Source: PALSA-555 sp963821325 (lineage in GTDB: Bacteria > Actinomycetota > Acidimicrobiia > IMCC26256 > PALSA-555). From it: DNA of 64,000 bases. The stretch covers positions 496,001 to 560,000 of the forward strand of contig CAWGDC010000006.1 of assembly GCA_963821325.1 (NCBI GenBank). Reading direction: 5' to 3'. Positions 34,686 through 42,761 of this stretch are shown one piece after another; positions within the stretch are counted from its first letter, which is position 1; every line of letters begins with the position of its first letter. The notes beneath the pieces were generated by a model. It was not told the origin of the DNA, ran no database searches, and saw only the letters and a program-made list of their open reading frames with translations. A program made the translations under genes and the position numbers.

Positions 34686-35003
34686 CGCTTTCCTTCCTAC
34701 AACTGATAGTGGCGCCACCCGGTGGGGCAGGGAAGGGCCTTTGCGTTTCTTTGGCGCCGAGGACCCGGGAATTCGCGCTGCCGTAACGGCTGGTCGATCC
34801 GAGGCAGTCGACCGCTCGCGGCAACGACAACGAGCTGCCTGATGTGACCGGCGCGGCGGAGCAAGAAGTTGCGAATTCGGACGGCGTTGCTGTCAAGAAG
34901 CCACTAAGTCCCTTGCGCGCTTGTCGACGCAGGCGCAACGTGAGCCATCGGTCCGCGGGCACCGTGTTCGCGGTAACGAATGACGATGAACGTGAGGAGA
35001 GGC
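34686..35003. promoter_or_regulatory. Divergent kdpDE / kdpFABC control region
   Basis: This 318-bp region separates the two kdp operons and should hold the KdpE site. Visible structure: a palindrome GTGGCGCCAC at 34709-34718, an overlapping CCACCCGGTGG, and a perfect dyad TTGCGC-N14-GCGCAA at 34913-34938. The dyad lies 65-90 bp before the first kdp-side gene. No c-di-AMP riboswitch core was recognised. Which element is functional is unknown. Confidence 0.4.
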
Positions 35004-35165
35004 ATGGCCGATCTGTGGGTGGTTCTCACCGTGATCGGATTCGTTTTGCTCAGCGCTGCCTTCATCAAGGGGTGTGATCTCATTATCGGCCCCGATGACG
35101 CGCCTGATGTCGACGCCGCGCTAGAAGGCGCCGCGCCGGCCAGGTCTGGAAGCGCCGACCGATGA
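35004..35165 (+). CDS. Small single-span membrane protein before kdpF
   Basis: This 53-residue protein starts at ATG 35004 with GAGGAGAGG upstream. One membrane helix (about 4-24; LWVVLTVIGFVLLSAAF) is followed by KGCDLIIGPDDAPDV and an acidic tail. Its stop overlaps the kdpF ATG (ATGA), so it is translated with the Kdp pump. It could be an accessory subunit or regulator of KdpFABC. I do not know a named family. A broken relative lies at 30214-30488. Confidence 0.7.
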   Translation: MADLWVVLTVIGFVLLSAAFIKGCDLIIGPDDAPDVDAALEGAAPARSGSADR

Positions 35166-35248
35166 GTGACAACTACATCGGCCTGATCCTCGGATTGCTG
35201 ATGTCGCTGTTCCTCTTGGCGGCAATCTTGTTCCCGGAGCGTTTCTGA
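35162..35248 (+). CDS. kdpF: KdpF small subunit of the potassium pump
   Basis: This 28-residue single-helix peptide (MSDNYIGLILGLLMSLF and so on, ending FPERF) has the KdpF pattern of a helix followed by PERF. KdpF stabilises the KdpABC complex in the membrane. It is too short for normal gene finding. It overlaps the previous gene (ATGA) and shares its last base with the kdpA start (TGATG), the usual kdpFABC order. Confidence 0.85.
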   Translation: MSDNYIGLILGLLMSLFLLAAILFPERF

Positions 35249-36960
35249 TGAGCGGTGCAAGCTGGCTTCAATACGTCGCGTTGATCGCCCTCCTTGCGGT
35301 CACCGCGCCGCTGCTGGGGCGCTACACCGCCGATGTCCTCGAGGGCGTTCCCTCACGGCTCGACCGACTGTTCGGTCCCCTGGAGCGGCTGATCTACCGG
35401 ACGTGTCGGATCGACCCCGACCGGGAGCAGCGCTGGAGCGTCTACACGCTCTCGCTCATCGTGTTCAGCGGCGTCGGGATCCTGTTCCTGTACCTGATCC
35501 AGCGGGTCCAAGACGGGCTGCCGTTCAACCCGGTGAACTTCGCGAGCGTCTCCCCGGCGCTGGCGTTCAACACCGCGACGAGCTTCGTCACCAACACCAA
35601 CTGGCAGGCCTACGGCGGTGAGGCGGTGATGAGCCACTTCACCCAGATGGTCGGCCTCACCGTCCAGCAGTTCATCTCCGCCGCGGTCGGGCTCGCGGTC
35701 ATGGCGGCGTTCATCCGTGGCCTCTCACGCGCCGGTCAGCGCACGGTCGGCAACTTCTGGGTGGACCTCATCCGCACGACGTTCCGAATCCTGCTCCCGC
35801 TCGCGTTCGTGTTCGCGATCGTGCTGGTGGCGTGCGGTGTGATCCAGAACACGCATGGCTTCACGACCGTGCACACGGTCGCGGGCGCCACTCAGCAGAT
35901 CCCGGGTGGCGTCAACGCCAGCATGGAATCGGTGAAGCAGCTCGGCACGAACGGCGGGGACTGGTTCAACGTCAACTCGGCGCACCCGTTCTCGAACCCG
36001 AACGGGCTCTCGGACTTCTTCGAGCTGTACGCGATCCTGCTCATCGGCTTCGCGATGCCGTTCACCTTCGGCCGGATGGTCAAGGACAAGCGGCAGGGTT
36101 ACGCCGTGGTGGCGATCATGTTCGTGATCTTCCTGGCGGCGACGCTCAGCCTTATGTTCCTCGAGGTCGGCGGGAACCCGAAGCTGACCCAGGACGGTGC
36201 CACACAGACGGTCACGGCCACGTCGCCGGGCGGGAACGCCGAAGGCAAGGAGGTTCGCTTCGGACCGAGCGCGTCGGGCTTGTGGGGGGCCGCGACGACG
36301 GGGACCTCGAACGGCTCGGTGAACTCGATGCATGACAGCTACACGCCGGCTGGCGGCCTGGTGGCGCTGGGCGACATGAAGCTCGGCGAGATCTCGCCCG
36401 GTGGGGTCGGCACGGGCCTCAACGGCTTGCTGATCATCGTGATCCTCGCGGTCTTCATCGCGGGTCTCATGGTCGGGCGAACGCCGGAGTATCTCGGCAA
36501 GAAGATCCAGGCCCGGGAGGTCAAGCTCGTTGCCCTCTACGTCTTGGCGATGCCGGCGGTGGTCCTCGCCGGCACCGCGTTCTCGGTGTTCGTCCAATCG
36601 GTGCTGAATAAGTCGATCTACAACCCAGGACCGCACGGCTTCTCCGAGCTGCTGTACGCGTTCACGTCGGCGGCGAACAACAACGGCTCGGCCTTCGCCG
36701 GCCTCACGGCGAACACCGCCTGGCTGAACAGCACCTTGGCGCTCACGATGTGGGTGGGTCGCTTCTTCACGATCATCCCGTCGCTGGCGATCGCGGGCTC
36801 GCTGGCCCGGAAGCGGCACACGCCGGCCACCGCGGGGACGTTCCCGACCTACACGCCCTTGTTCGTGGTGCTGGTGCTCGGCGTCGTGGTCATCCTCGCG
36901 GCGCTCACGTTCCTTCCCGTCCTCGCGCTCGGTCCGATCGTCGAGCAGCTACACATCTAG
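35248..36960 (+). CDS. kdpA: KdpA potassium-transporting ATPase channel subunit
   Basis: This 570-residue protein of about ten membrane helices is the K+-selective channel part of KdpFABC. Selectivity-loop motifs are present: FVTNTNWQAYGGE, GTNGGDWF, and AANNNGSAF, with a fourth near MWVGRF. Length and pattern are normal. An additional loop between about 300 and 365 is rich in Gly/Thr/Ser. It starts at ATG 35248 within the kdpF stop, and kdpB follows after 12 bp. Confidence 0.96.
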   Translation: MSGASWLQYVALIALLAVTAPLLGRYTADVLEGVPSRLDRLFGPLERLIYRTCRIDPDREQRWSVYTLSLIVFSGVGILFLYLIQRVQDGLPFNPVNFASVSPALAFNTATSFVTNTNWQAYGGEAVMSHFTQMVGLTVQQFISAAVGLAVMAAFIRGLSRAGQRTVGNFWVDLIRTTFRILLPLAFVFAIVLVACGVIQNTHGFTTVHTVAGATQQIPGGVNASMESVKQLGTNGGDWFNVNSAHPFSNPNGLSDFFELYAILLIGFAMPFTFGRMVKDKRQGYAVVAIMFVIFLAATLSLMFLEVGGNPKLTQDGATQTVTATSPGGNAEGKEVRFGPSASGLWGAATTGTSNGSVNSMHDSYTPAGGLVALGDMKLGEISPGGVGTGLNGLLIIVILAVFIAGLMVGRTPEYLGKKIQAREVKLVALYVLAMPAVVLAGTAFSVFVQSVLNKSIYNPGPHGFSELLYAFTSAANNNGSAFAGLTANTAWLNSTLALTMWVGRFFTIIPSLAIAGSLARKRHTPATAGTFPTYTPLFVVLVLGVVVILAALTFLPVLALGPIVEQLHI

Positions 36961-36972
36961 GAGCCAAGAACG

Positions 36973-39078
36973 ATGGCCGTAGAAACGATGGCGCAGGGAT
37001 CCACGAGCAAGGCCCCCGGGTCCCAGACGAAGATGTTCGAACCCGCGCTGATGCGGCGGGCGATCATCGACAGCTTCGTCAAGCTCGACCCGCGCACCTT
37101 GTACCGCAACCCCGTGATGTTTGTCGTCGGGGTCGGGTCGGTGCTCACGACCATTCTGTTCTTCACCGAGTACAACGCGGCGACGCCGAACGTCAACGTG
37201 TTTGTCGGCCTCGTGGCGCTGTTCCTGTGGTTCACCGTGCTGTTCGCCAACTTCGCCGAGGCGTTGGCCGAGGGGCGCGGGAAAGCGCAGGCCGACACGC
37301 TGCGCCAGACCCGCTCCGAGACGATGGCGCACGTCCGGCGCAGCGACGGCCGCATCGAGGAGGTCGCCAGCGGTGACCTCGAGGTCGGCGACGAGTGCGT
37401 CGTGAGCGCCGGCCAGACGATCCCGAGCGACGGCGACGTCATCGAAGGCATCGCGACCGTCGACGAGTCGGCGATCACTGGCGAGTCTGCGCCGGTGATC
37501 CGCGAAGCCGGTGGGGACCGCTCCGCGGTCACGGGTGGCACCACCGTGCTGTCCGACCAGATCGTCGTGCGGATCACCGCCCGTGCCGGCGAGACGTTCC
37601 TCGACCGCATGATCGCCCTGGTCGAGGGTTCCAAGCGTCAGAAGACACCCAACGAGATCGCGCTCAACATCCTCCTCGCCGGGCTGACGATCATCTTCTT
37701 GCTCGTCGTCATGACCCTGCAGCCGTTCGCGATGTTCGCCCAGGCGGAACAGACGATCGTGATCCTCGTCGCGCTCCTCGTGTGCCTGATCCCGACCACG
37801 ATCGGCGCGCTCCTGTCCGCGATCGGCATCGCCGGCATGGACCGCCTGGTCCGGCGCAACGTGCTGGCGATGAGCGGCCGCGCCGTCGAGGCCGCCGGCG
37901 ACTGCGCCACGCTGCTCCTCGACAAGACCGGCACCATCACCTTCGGGAACCGCCAGGCGGACGCGTTCCTCCCCGCGCCGGGCGTGACCGAGCAGGAGCT
38001 CGCCGACGCAGCCCAGCTGTCGAGCCTGGCCGACGAGACCCCCGAAGGGCGCTCCATCGTCGTGCTGGCCAAGGAGCGCTACGGCCTCAGGGAGCGAGAG
38101 CTCGCCGGTGCCGAGCTGGTGCCCTTCACCGCGCAAACCCGCATGAGCGGGATCGACTTCCAGGGTCGCGCGGTGCGCAAGGGCGCGGCGGACTCGGTGC
38201 GTCGCTGGGTGGAGGACCAAGGCGGGACCGTGCCCAACGAGCTCGGCACGGCCGTCGATTCGATCGCAGCCCAAGGCGGGACGCCACTCGTCGTGGCTGA
38301 GACCAGCGCCGCGGGGGGTGCCCCCCGCCCCCCGCGTGCGCTCGGCGTCATCTACCTCAAGGACATCGTGAAGCCCGGCATCTCGGCTCGCTTCGATGAC
38401 CTGCGGCGGATGGGGATCCGCACGGTGATGATCACCGGCGACAACCCGCGGACCGCTGCCGTGATCGCCAAGGAAGCAGGCGTGGACGACTTCCTGGCTG
38501 AGGCCACCCCCGAAGACAAGATGGCCCTCATCCGTCAGGAGCAGCAGGGCGGTCGCCTCGTGGCCATGACAGGGGACGGGACGAACGACGCGCCGGCGCT
38601 CGCCCAGGCCGACGTTGGCGTGGCGATGAACACCGGCACCCAGGCGGCCAAAGAGGCCGGAAACATGGTCGACCTCGATTCGGATCCGACCAAGCTGATG
38701 GACGTCGTCGAGATCGGCAAGCAGCTCCTGATCACACGCGGCTCGCTCACCACGTTCTCGATCGCCAACGACGTGGCGAAGTACTTCGCCATCATTCCTG
38801 CGATGTTCGCCGGCTTCGCCAGCGTGAGCGTGCTGAACAGGCTGAACATCATGTCGTTGGCTTCACCGCGCTCCGCGATCCTCTCGGCGGTGATCTTCAA
38901 CGCGTTGATCATCGTCGCGCTGATCCCACTCGCGTTGCGAGGAGTGAAGTTCATCCCCACGAGTGCCGCGCATCTGCTCCGCCGCAACCTCCTGATCTAT
39001 GGAGCCGGCGGCGTGGTCGCGCCGTTCATCGGTATCAAGCTCATCGACCTGCTGGTGACAGCACTGGGAGTCCACTGA
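36973..39078 (+). CDS. kdpB: KdpB P-type ATPase subunit
   Basis: This 701-residue ATPase powers potassium uptake. The actuator loop DESAITGESAPVI is near residue 170. The phosphorylation motif DKTGTITFGNR has Asp317. The nucleotide domain contains KGAAD, and the hinge TGDGTNDAPALAQADVGVAMN is near 540. Membrane helices flank these parts. The family Ser of TGES is kept. The ATG is 12 bp after kdpA, and kdpC starts 2 bp after its stop. Confidence 0.97.
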   Translation: MAVETMAQGSTSKAPGSQTKMFEPALMRRAIIDSFVKLDPRTLYRNPVMFVVGVGSVLTTILFFTEYNAATPNVNVFVGLVALFLWFTVLFANFAEALAEGRGKAQADTLRQTRSETMAHVRRSDGRIEEVASGDLEVGDECVVSAGQTIPSDGDVIEGIATVDESAITGESAPVIREAGGDRSAVTGGTTVLSDQIVVRITARAGETFLDRMIALVEGSKRQKTPNEIALNILLAGLTIIFLLVVMTLQPFAMFAQAEQTIVILVALLVCLIPTTIGALLSAIGIAGMDRLVRRNVLAMSGRAVEAAGDCATLLLDKTGTITFGNRQADAFLPAPGVTEQELADAAQLSSLADETPEGRSIVVLAKERYGLRERELAGAELVPFTAQTRMSGIDFQGRAVRKGAADSVRRWVEDQGGTVPNELGTAVDSIAAQGGTPLVVAETSAAGGAPRPPRALGVIYLKDIVKPGISARFDDLRRMGIRTVMITGDNPRTAAVIAKEAGVDDFLAEATPEDKMALIRQEQQGGRLVAMTGDGTNDAPALAQADVGVAMNTGTQAAKEAGNMVDLDSDPTKLMDVVEIGKQLLITRGSLTTFSIANDVAKYFAIIPAMFAGFASVSVLNRLNIMSLASPRSAILSAVIFNALIIVALIPLALRGVKFIPTSAAHLLRRNLLIYGAGGVVAPFIGIKLIDLLVTALGVH

Positions 39079-39080
39079 TC

Positions 39081-39875
39081 ATGCGCCGCCAGATCCTCCC
39101 CTCCATCCTCGTGGTGCTCGTCTTCACCGTGATCTTCGGAGCCGCCTACCCGCTCGTGGTCACCGGCATCGCCCAAGCGTTCTTCAAGAACAAGGCAGAC
39201 GGGCAGCTCATCACCAGCAACGGCAAGCTGGTGGGCAGCAAGCTCATCGGCCAGGCCTTCGTCGACAGCAACGGCAACGCGATCCCGAAGTACTTCCAGT
39301 CGCGTCCCTCCGCTGCTTCGGGGGCGAGTGCCACGACGTCCAACGGCTACGACGCGACCCTGAGCAGCGGGTCGAACTACGGCCCGTCCAACCCCCTGCT
39401 GGTCGGCTTCATCCCCGGGTTCAACACCGTCGACCTCAACGGCAACTCCTCCAAGACCAACCCGTTCGCCACGAAGGACGACCCCTACTGCGTCCCGATG
39501 GACAAGAAGACGATGATGCCGGTAACGAGCCCGAGCCCCGGTGAGCAGTTCGCCAAGAAGAACGGCGCCTACGTCTGCGACTCAAACACCGTTCCGGAGC
39601 GAGTCAGCGCGTACCAACAGCTCAACGGGCTCTCGTCCAGCACCCAGGTCCCCGTCGACGCCGTCACGGCCTCCGCCTCCGGCCTCGACCCCGACATCTC
39701 AATCGCCAACGCACGCCTCCAAGCGCAACGCGTCGCCACGGTACGCGGCCTCCCGCTGAGCAAGGTCGAGGCGCTCATCAACCAGTACACAACCGGCCGC
39801 GACCTGGGCTTCCTCGGAGAAAAGGCCGTCAACGTGCTGGAACTGAACCTGGCACTCGATCGCACGACGTCCTGA
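39081..39875 (+). CDS. kdpC: KdpC subunit with an extra inserted segment
   Basis: KdpC has one N-terminal helix (about 5-30) and an outside domain that helps KdpB bind ATP and assemble. Conserved blocks are GSKLIGQAF, YFQSRPSA, SNYGPSNPLL, VPVDAVTASASGLDP and LGFLGEKAVNVLELNLALD. At 264 residues it is about 60 longer than usual. The extra stretch lies between GPSNPLL (about 107) and VPVDAV (about 190) and contains Cys137 and Cys166, possible disulfide partners if outside the membrane. The rest of the protein is normal. Confidence 0.93.
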   Translation: MRRQILPSILVVLVFTVIFGAAYPLVVTGIAQAFFKNKADGQLITSNGKLVGSKLIGQAFVDSNGNAIPKYFQSRPSAASGASATTSNGYDATLSSGSNYGPSNPLLVGFIPGFNTVDLNGNSSKTNPFATKDDPYCVPMDKKTMMPVTSPSPGEQFAKKNGAYVCDSNTVPERVSAYQQLNGLSSSTQVPVDAVTASASGLDPDISIANARLQAQRVATVRGLPLSKVEALINQYTTGRDLGFLGEKAVNVLELNLALDRTTS

Positions 39876-40289
39876 TCCGGGCGACGTGCCCAGCGGGGCG
39901 CGGCGGGCTGCGCTGAGCGAACGTGCTCATCGCCCTGCCGTTTCCCTTAACCGTGTGGGGCACAGACGAAGTTCGTCGCTTCATCGTTCGACACCACGCT
40001 CCGTCCGGAAGTAGCGGACTCCGTCCGGAAGTAGCGAACCAGCCTGACCTCGGAGGGCGCCGCGAGCGGTCTTCGACGCCCACGTGCGCGGGTCTGCGAC
40101 GTGGCTCGCCTTCGGCGGTTGCGCAGCCTGGATCGAGGTGAGGGCTGGGTCGCCGCGCCGCGTCCGACCGCGATGGCGACTGTGATCGCCCGGATCTCTC
40201 CCGCACGACCGAGCGCGACGCCACTACAGTGCTCGTGGGAGCGCCGGGAAGTCTGGTCGGCATGTAGACGTCGGTCGCCCGGAGGTCCC
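39876..40289. other. 414-bp spacer between kdp and antiporter clusters
   Basis: No gene is supported here. The stretch holds a 20-bp tandem repeat (39999-40038) and marks a return to higher GC. Open frames crossing it (including an upstream extension of the next gene) look random. A GGAGGT site at its end belongs to the mnhE-like gene. Confidence 0.45.
39999..40038. repeat. 20-bp tandem repeat, two copies
   Basis: CTCCGTCCGGAAGTAGCG occurs at 39999-40016 and again at 40019-40036, a 20-bp period with near-perfect copies. It lies between the kdp operon and the antiporter module. It may be a simple slippage duplication. Confidence 0.7.
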
Positions 40290-40850
40290 ATGGCGCTTGA
40301 GCCTGCTGACGCGCCCCCGGTCACGGCGCGACGCCTGACCCGTTCCCGGCTGCGCTTCGGCCTCGCCTGGTGGGCCGTCCTCCTGGCCGTCTGGCTGCTC
40401 TTCGTCGACTCGCTCGCGGCGCCCGAGGTGCTCGCCGGCGTCGTCGCCGCCGCCGTGGCCGCCAGCGTCGCCGAGACCGTCCGAGAGCTCGGCTACGTCC
40501 GGTTCGCGCCGCGGCTCCGGTGGGTGCGCCACGCCCCCCGGGTCGGCGGGCAGATCCTGGTCGACTGCGGCGTCCTCTTCGCCGCCCTCGTCTGGCGGCT
40601 GTTCCGGCGGCGGCCCCTTCGCGGCGTGATGCTGCGCATCCCGGTCCGCTACGGCGACGACGGCGCCCGCGACGCGGCCCGTCGCGCCCTGCTGAACTTC
40701 GGGGTCTCGATCACCCCGAACAGCTACGTCGTCGACCTCGATCAGGAGACGTCCACCGTCCTGATCCACCAGCTCGTCGCCGGTCCCGTCGACCCGCTGG
40801 TGGAGGGGTACGACGAGCCGGCGAGCGCGGGTGACGGGAACGACGGATGA
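40290..40850 (+). CDS. mnhE: Cation antiporter subunit E (MnhE/MrpE)
   Basis: This 186-residue protein has two or three membrane helices near the N-terminus (GLAWWAVLLAVWLLFVD and the next hydrophobic block) and a soluble tail with LNFGVSITPNSYVVDLDQE, typical of MrpE (the SITPNS motif). It is a subunit of the Na+/H+ or K+/H+ antiporter. ATG 40290 follows GGAGGT; the longer frame upstream is not supported. Its stop overlaps the next ATG. Confidence 0.9.
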   Translation: MALEPADAPPVTARRLTRSRLRFGLAWWAVLLAVWLLFVDSLAAPEVLAGVVAAAVAASVAETVRELGYVRFAPRLRWVRHAPRVGGQILVDCGVLFAALVWRLFRRRPLRGVMLRIPVRYGDDGARDAARRALLNFGVSITPNSYVVDLDQETSTVLIHQLVAGPVDPLVEGYDEPASAGDGNDG

Positions 40851-41098
40851 CCGTCTGGCTCGCGGCCTGCACCGCGCTGCTCGTCGGGCTGATCCCGCTC
40901 GGCGCCGTCATTCTGCGCCGCTCGGTGCTCGAGGGGCTCGTCGCGCTCGAGCTCGCCAGCGTGATCAACACCCTCATCCTCATGTTGCTCGCCGAGGCGT
41001 TCCACCGGCCCGGGTTCATGGACCTCGCCCTCGCCCTCGCGCTGCTGGCCCTCGCCGGTGGCCTCGTCTTCGCCCGGCTGGTCGAGCGATGGATCTGA
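40847..41098 (+). CDS. mnhF: Cation antiporter subunit F (MnhF/MrpF)
   Basis: This 83-residue protein has three membrane helices, the MrpF pattern (…GLVALELASVINTLILM… in the middle helix). It overlaps subunit E by ATGA and subunit G by 10 bp. MrpF is an essential membrane subunit of multi-gene antiporters. Confidence 0.87.
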   Translation: MTVWLAACTALLVGLIPLGAVILRRSVLEGLVALELASVINTLILMLLAEAFHRPGFMDLALALALLALAGGLVFARLVERWI

Positions 41099-41406
41099 GC
41101 GCCGTCGCGGTCTGGGTGCTCGTCGCCTTCGGTGTCGCCGTCGAGCTGGCCTGCTGCGTCGGCGTGGTCGTCATGCGCGACGTCTACGACAAGCTCCACT
41201 ACACCGGGCCGGCGACGATCCTCGGGCCGCTCGCGTTCGCCACCGCCATCGTCGTCCAGGAGGGCGTCGGGCAGGCCGCGGTCAAGGCGCTGCTCATCGC
41301 CGGGCTGCTCCTCGTCGCCAACCCCGTCCTGACCCACGCCACCGGCCGTGCCCTCTACATCCGCCAACGCGACCACCTGGAGCCCGCACCCGAGGACGGG
41401 CCATGA
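41089..41406 (+). CDS. mnhG: Cation antiporter subunit G (MnhG/MrpG)
   Basis: This 105-residue, three-helix protein has the MrpG motif RDVYDKLHYTGPATILGPL. It starts inside the end of subunit F and its stop overlaps the next ATG. The order E-F-G is conserved in Mrp and archaeal Mbh/Mbs complexes. Confidence 0.9.
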   Translation: MDLSAVAVWVLVAFGVAVELACCVGVVVMRDVYDKLHYTGPATILGPLAFATAIVVQEGVGQAAVKALLIAGLLLVANPVLTHATGRALYIRQRDHLEPAPEDGP

Positions 41407-41642
41407 ACGTGCTGGTCGGCGCCGCGTTGGTGCTCGTCGGCGCGTCCGGCACGGTCGTGGTGGTGCTCCGCGACCCGCTGCGCCAGGCCCTCGCGGTGAG
41501 CATGTTCGGGATCCTCCTCGGGATCCTGTTCTTCGCGGTGCAGGCCCCGGACGTGGCGCTGTCCGAGATCGTGGTCGGCGCCGTCGCGCTCCCCCTCATG
41601 ATCCTGCTCGCCCTGGCCAAGATCCGCGGTGGCGTGCGATGA
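41403..41642 (+). CDS. MbhD-like DUF4040 protein (C-terminal MrpA piece)
   Basis: This 79-residue protein has three helices; DPLRQALAVSMFGILLGILFFA and PDVALSEIVVGAV match the DUF4040/MbhD family, equal to part of the C-terminus of MrpA. No gene for the large antiporter-like half of MrpA is present nearby. The ATG overlaps the subunit G stop. Confidence 0.85.
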   Translation: MNVLVGAALVLVGASGTVVVVLRDPLRQALAVSMFGILLGILFFAVQAPDVALSEIVVGAVALPLMILLALAKIRGGVR

Positions 41643-42418
41643 CGCGCCGCACCCGCCGGGTCCTCTTCCTCGGGTCGGCGGCCGTCCTGGCCGTCGTCGT
41701 GCTCGCCGGGTTCGGCCAGCTCCCCGCGTTCGGACACCCCGCGGCGACGCTCGGCCAGGTGCTGAACACCCTCGCCGTGCCCCAGCAGCACATCACCGAC
41801 GTCGTCACCGCGGTGAACTTCAGCTACCGCGGCGCCGACACCCTCGCCGAGGAGTTCATCTTCTTCGCCGCCGTCACCGCCGCCGTGCTGATCCTGGCCC
41901 CCCTCGACGACGAGGTCGCGGACCACGCCGCCGACGCGGCCACCGGCCGGTGGGTGCCCCCGACGAGCGACGCGGTCCGCGTCCTCGCCCTCGCGCTCGT
42001 CGGGCCGACCATCCTCTTCGGCCTCTACATCGTGGTCCACGGCCACCTGACGCCCGGCGGCGGCTTCCAGGGCGGGGTGGTGCTCGCCACCGGCGTGGTC
42101 CTCGTCTACCTCGCCGGCGAGTACACCCACCTCCACAGCCTCTACCCGGACCGTGTCATGGAAGGCGCCGAGCTCGGCGGCGCCGCCCTGTTCGTCGTCA
42201 TCGGGCTCATCGGGCTCGCGATCGGCGGGACCTTCCTCGCCACCTGGGGGCCGCTCGGCCGGGTCGGGCAGCTCCCCTCGGCTGGTGACGTCCCGCTGCT
42301 GAACCTCTCGGTCGGCGCGGCCATCGGCGCCGGGTTCGTGCTGTTGCTCAGCGCCTTCCTGCGCCAGACGATCGTGCTGCGACGCCACCCGCCGACCCGC
42401 CACCGGATGCCGCGGTGA
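41639..42418 (+). CDS. mnhB: Fused MbhE-like and MnhB/MrpB subunit
   Basis: This 259-residue membrane protein has two parts. Residues 1-95 look like MbhE or the last part of MrpA (VNFSYRGADTLAEEFIFFAAV). Residues about 110-250 are MrpB (FGLYIVVHGHLTPGGGFQGGVVLA). In Pyrococcus Mbh these are separate genes in the same order, so a fusion is likely. ATG overlaps the DUF4040 stop. Confidence 0.87.
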   Translation: MTRRTRRVLFLGSAAVLAVVVLAGFGQLPAFGHPAATLGQVLNTLAVPQQHITDVVTAVNFSYRGADTLAEEFIFFAAVTAAVLILAPLDDEVADHAADAATGRWVPPTSDAVRVLALALVGPTILFGLYIVVHGHLTPGGGFQGGVVLATGVVLVYLAGEYTHLHSLYPDRVMEGAELGGAALFVVIGLIGLAIGGTFLATWGPLGRVGQLPSAGDVPLLNLSVGAAIGAGFVLLLSAFLRQTIVLRRHPPTRHRMPR

Positions 42419-42759
42419 GCGTCCTCGCCTACGGCGTCGCCGCGTGGCTGCTGTTCGTCGGGCTGTGGGGGATCATGCAGAGCCGCAACCTCGTGCACCT
42501 CGTCATCTGCCTCGGCGTCGTGCAAGCCGCGACGTACGTGCTGCTCGTCACCATCGGCTACCGCGCCGGCGCGGTCGCGCCCGTCTTCGCCGGGGTGCGC
42601 GTCGGCACCGTCGCCGTGGACCCGGTCGTGCAGGCCCTCTGCCTCACCGACGTCGTCGTCGGCACGACCGTCACCGCGCTGCTGCTCGCCCTCGTCGTGC
42701 AGATCCACAAGCGCACCGGGTCGCTCGACCCCGACACGCTCCGCGACCTGGGCGACTGA
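42415..42759 (+). CDS. mnhC: Cation antiporter subunit C (MnhC/MrpC, NuoK-like)
   Basis: This 114-residue protein has three helices and NuoK-like features (GIMQSRNLVHLVICLGVVQAA; the C-terminal DPVVQALCLTDVVVGTTVTA). MrpC corresponds to complex I subunit NuoK. GTG overlaps the previous stop and the next gene begins 2 bp after its own stop. Confidence 0.9.
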   Translation: MSVLAYGVAAWLLFVGLWGIMQSRNLVHLVICLGVVQAATYVLLVTIGYRAGAVAPVFAGVRVGTVAVDPVVQALCLTDVVVGTTVTALLLALVVQIHKRTGSLDPDTLRDLGD

Positions 42760-42761
42760 CG

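Noticed and set aside
34686..35003. c-di-AMP riboswitch before kdpF
   Set aside because: I looked for the conserved core because such switches control potassium uptake, but saw no convincing match.
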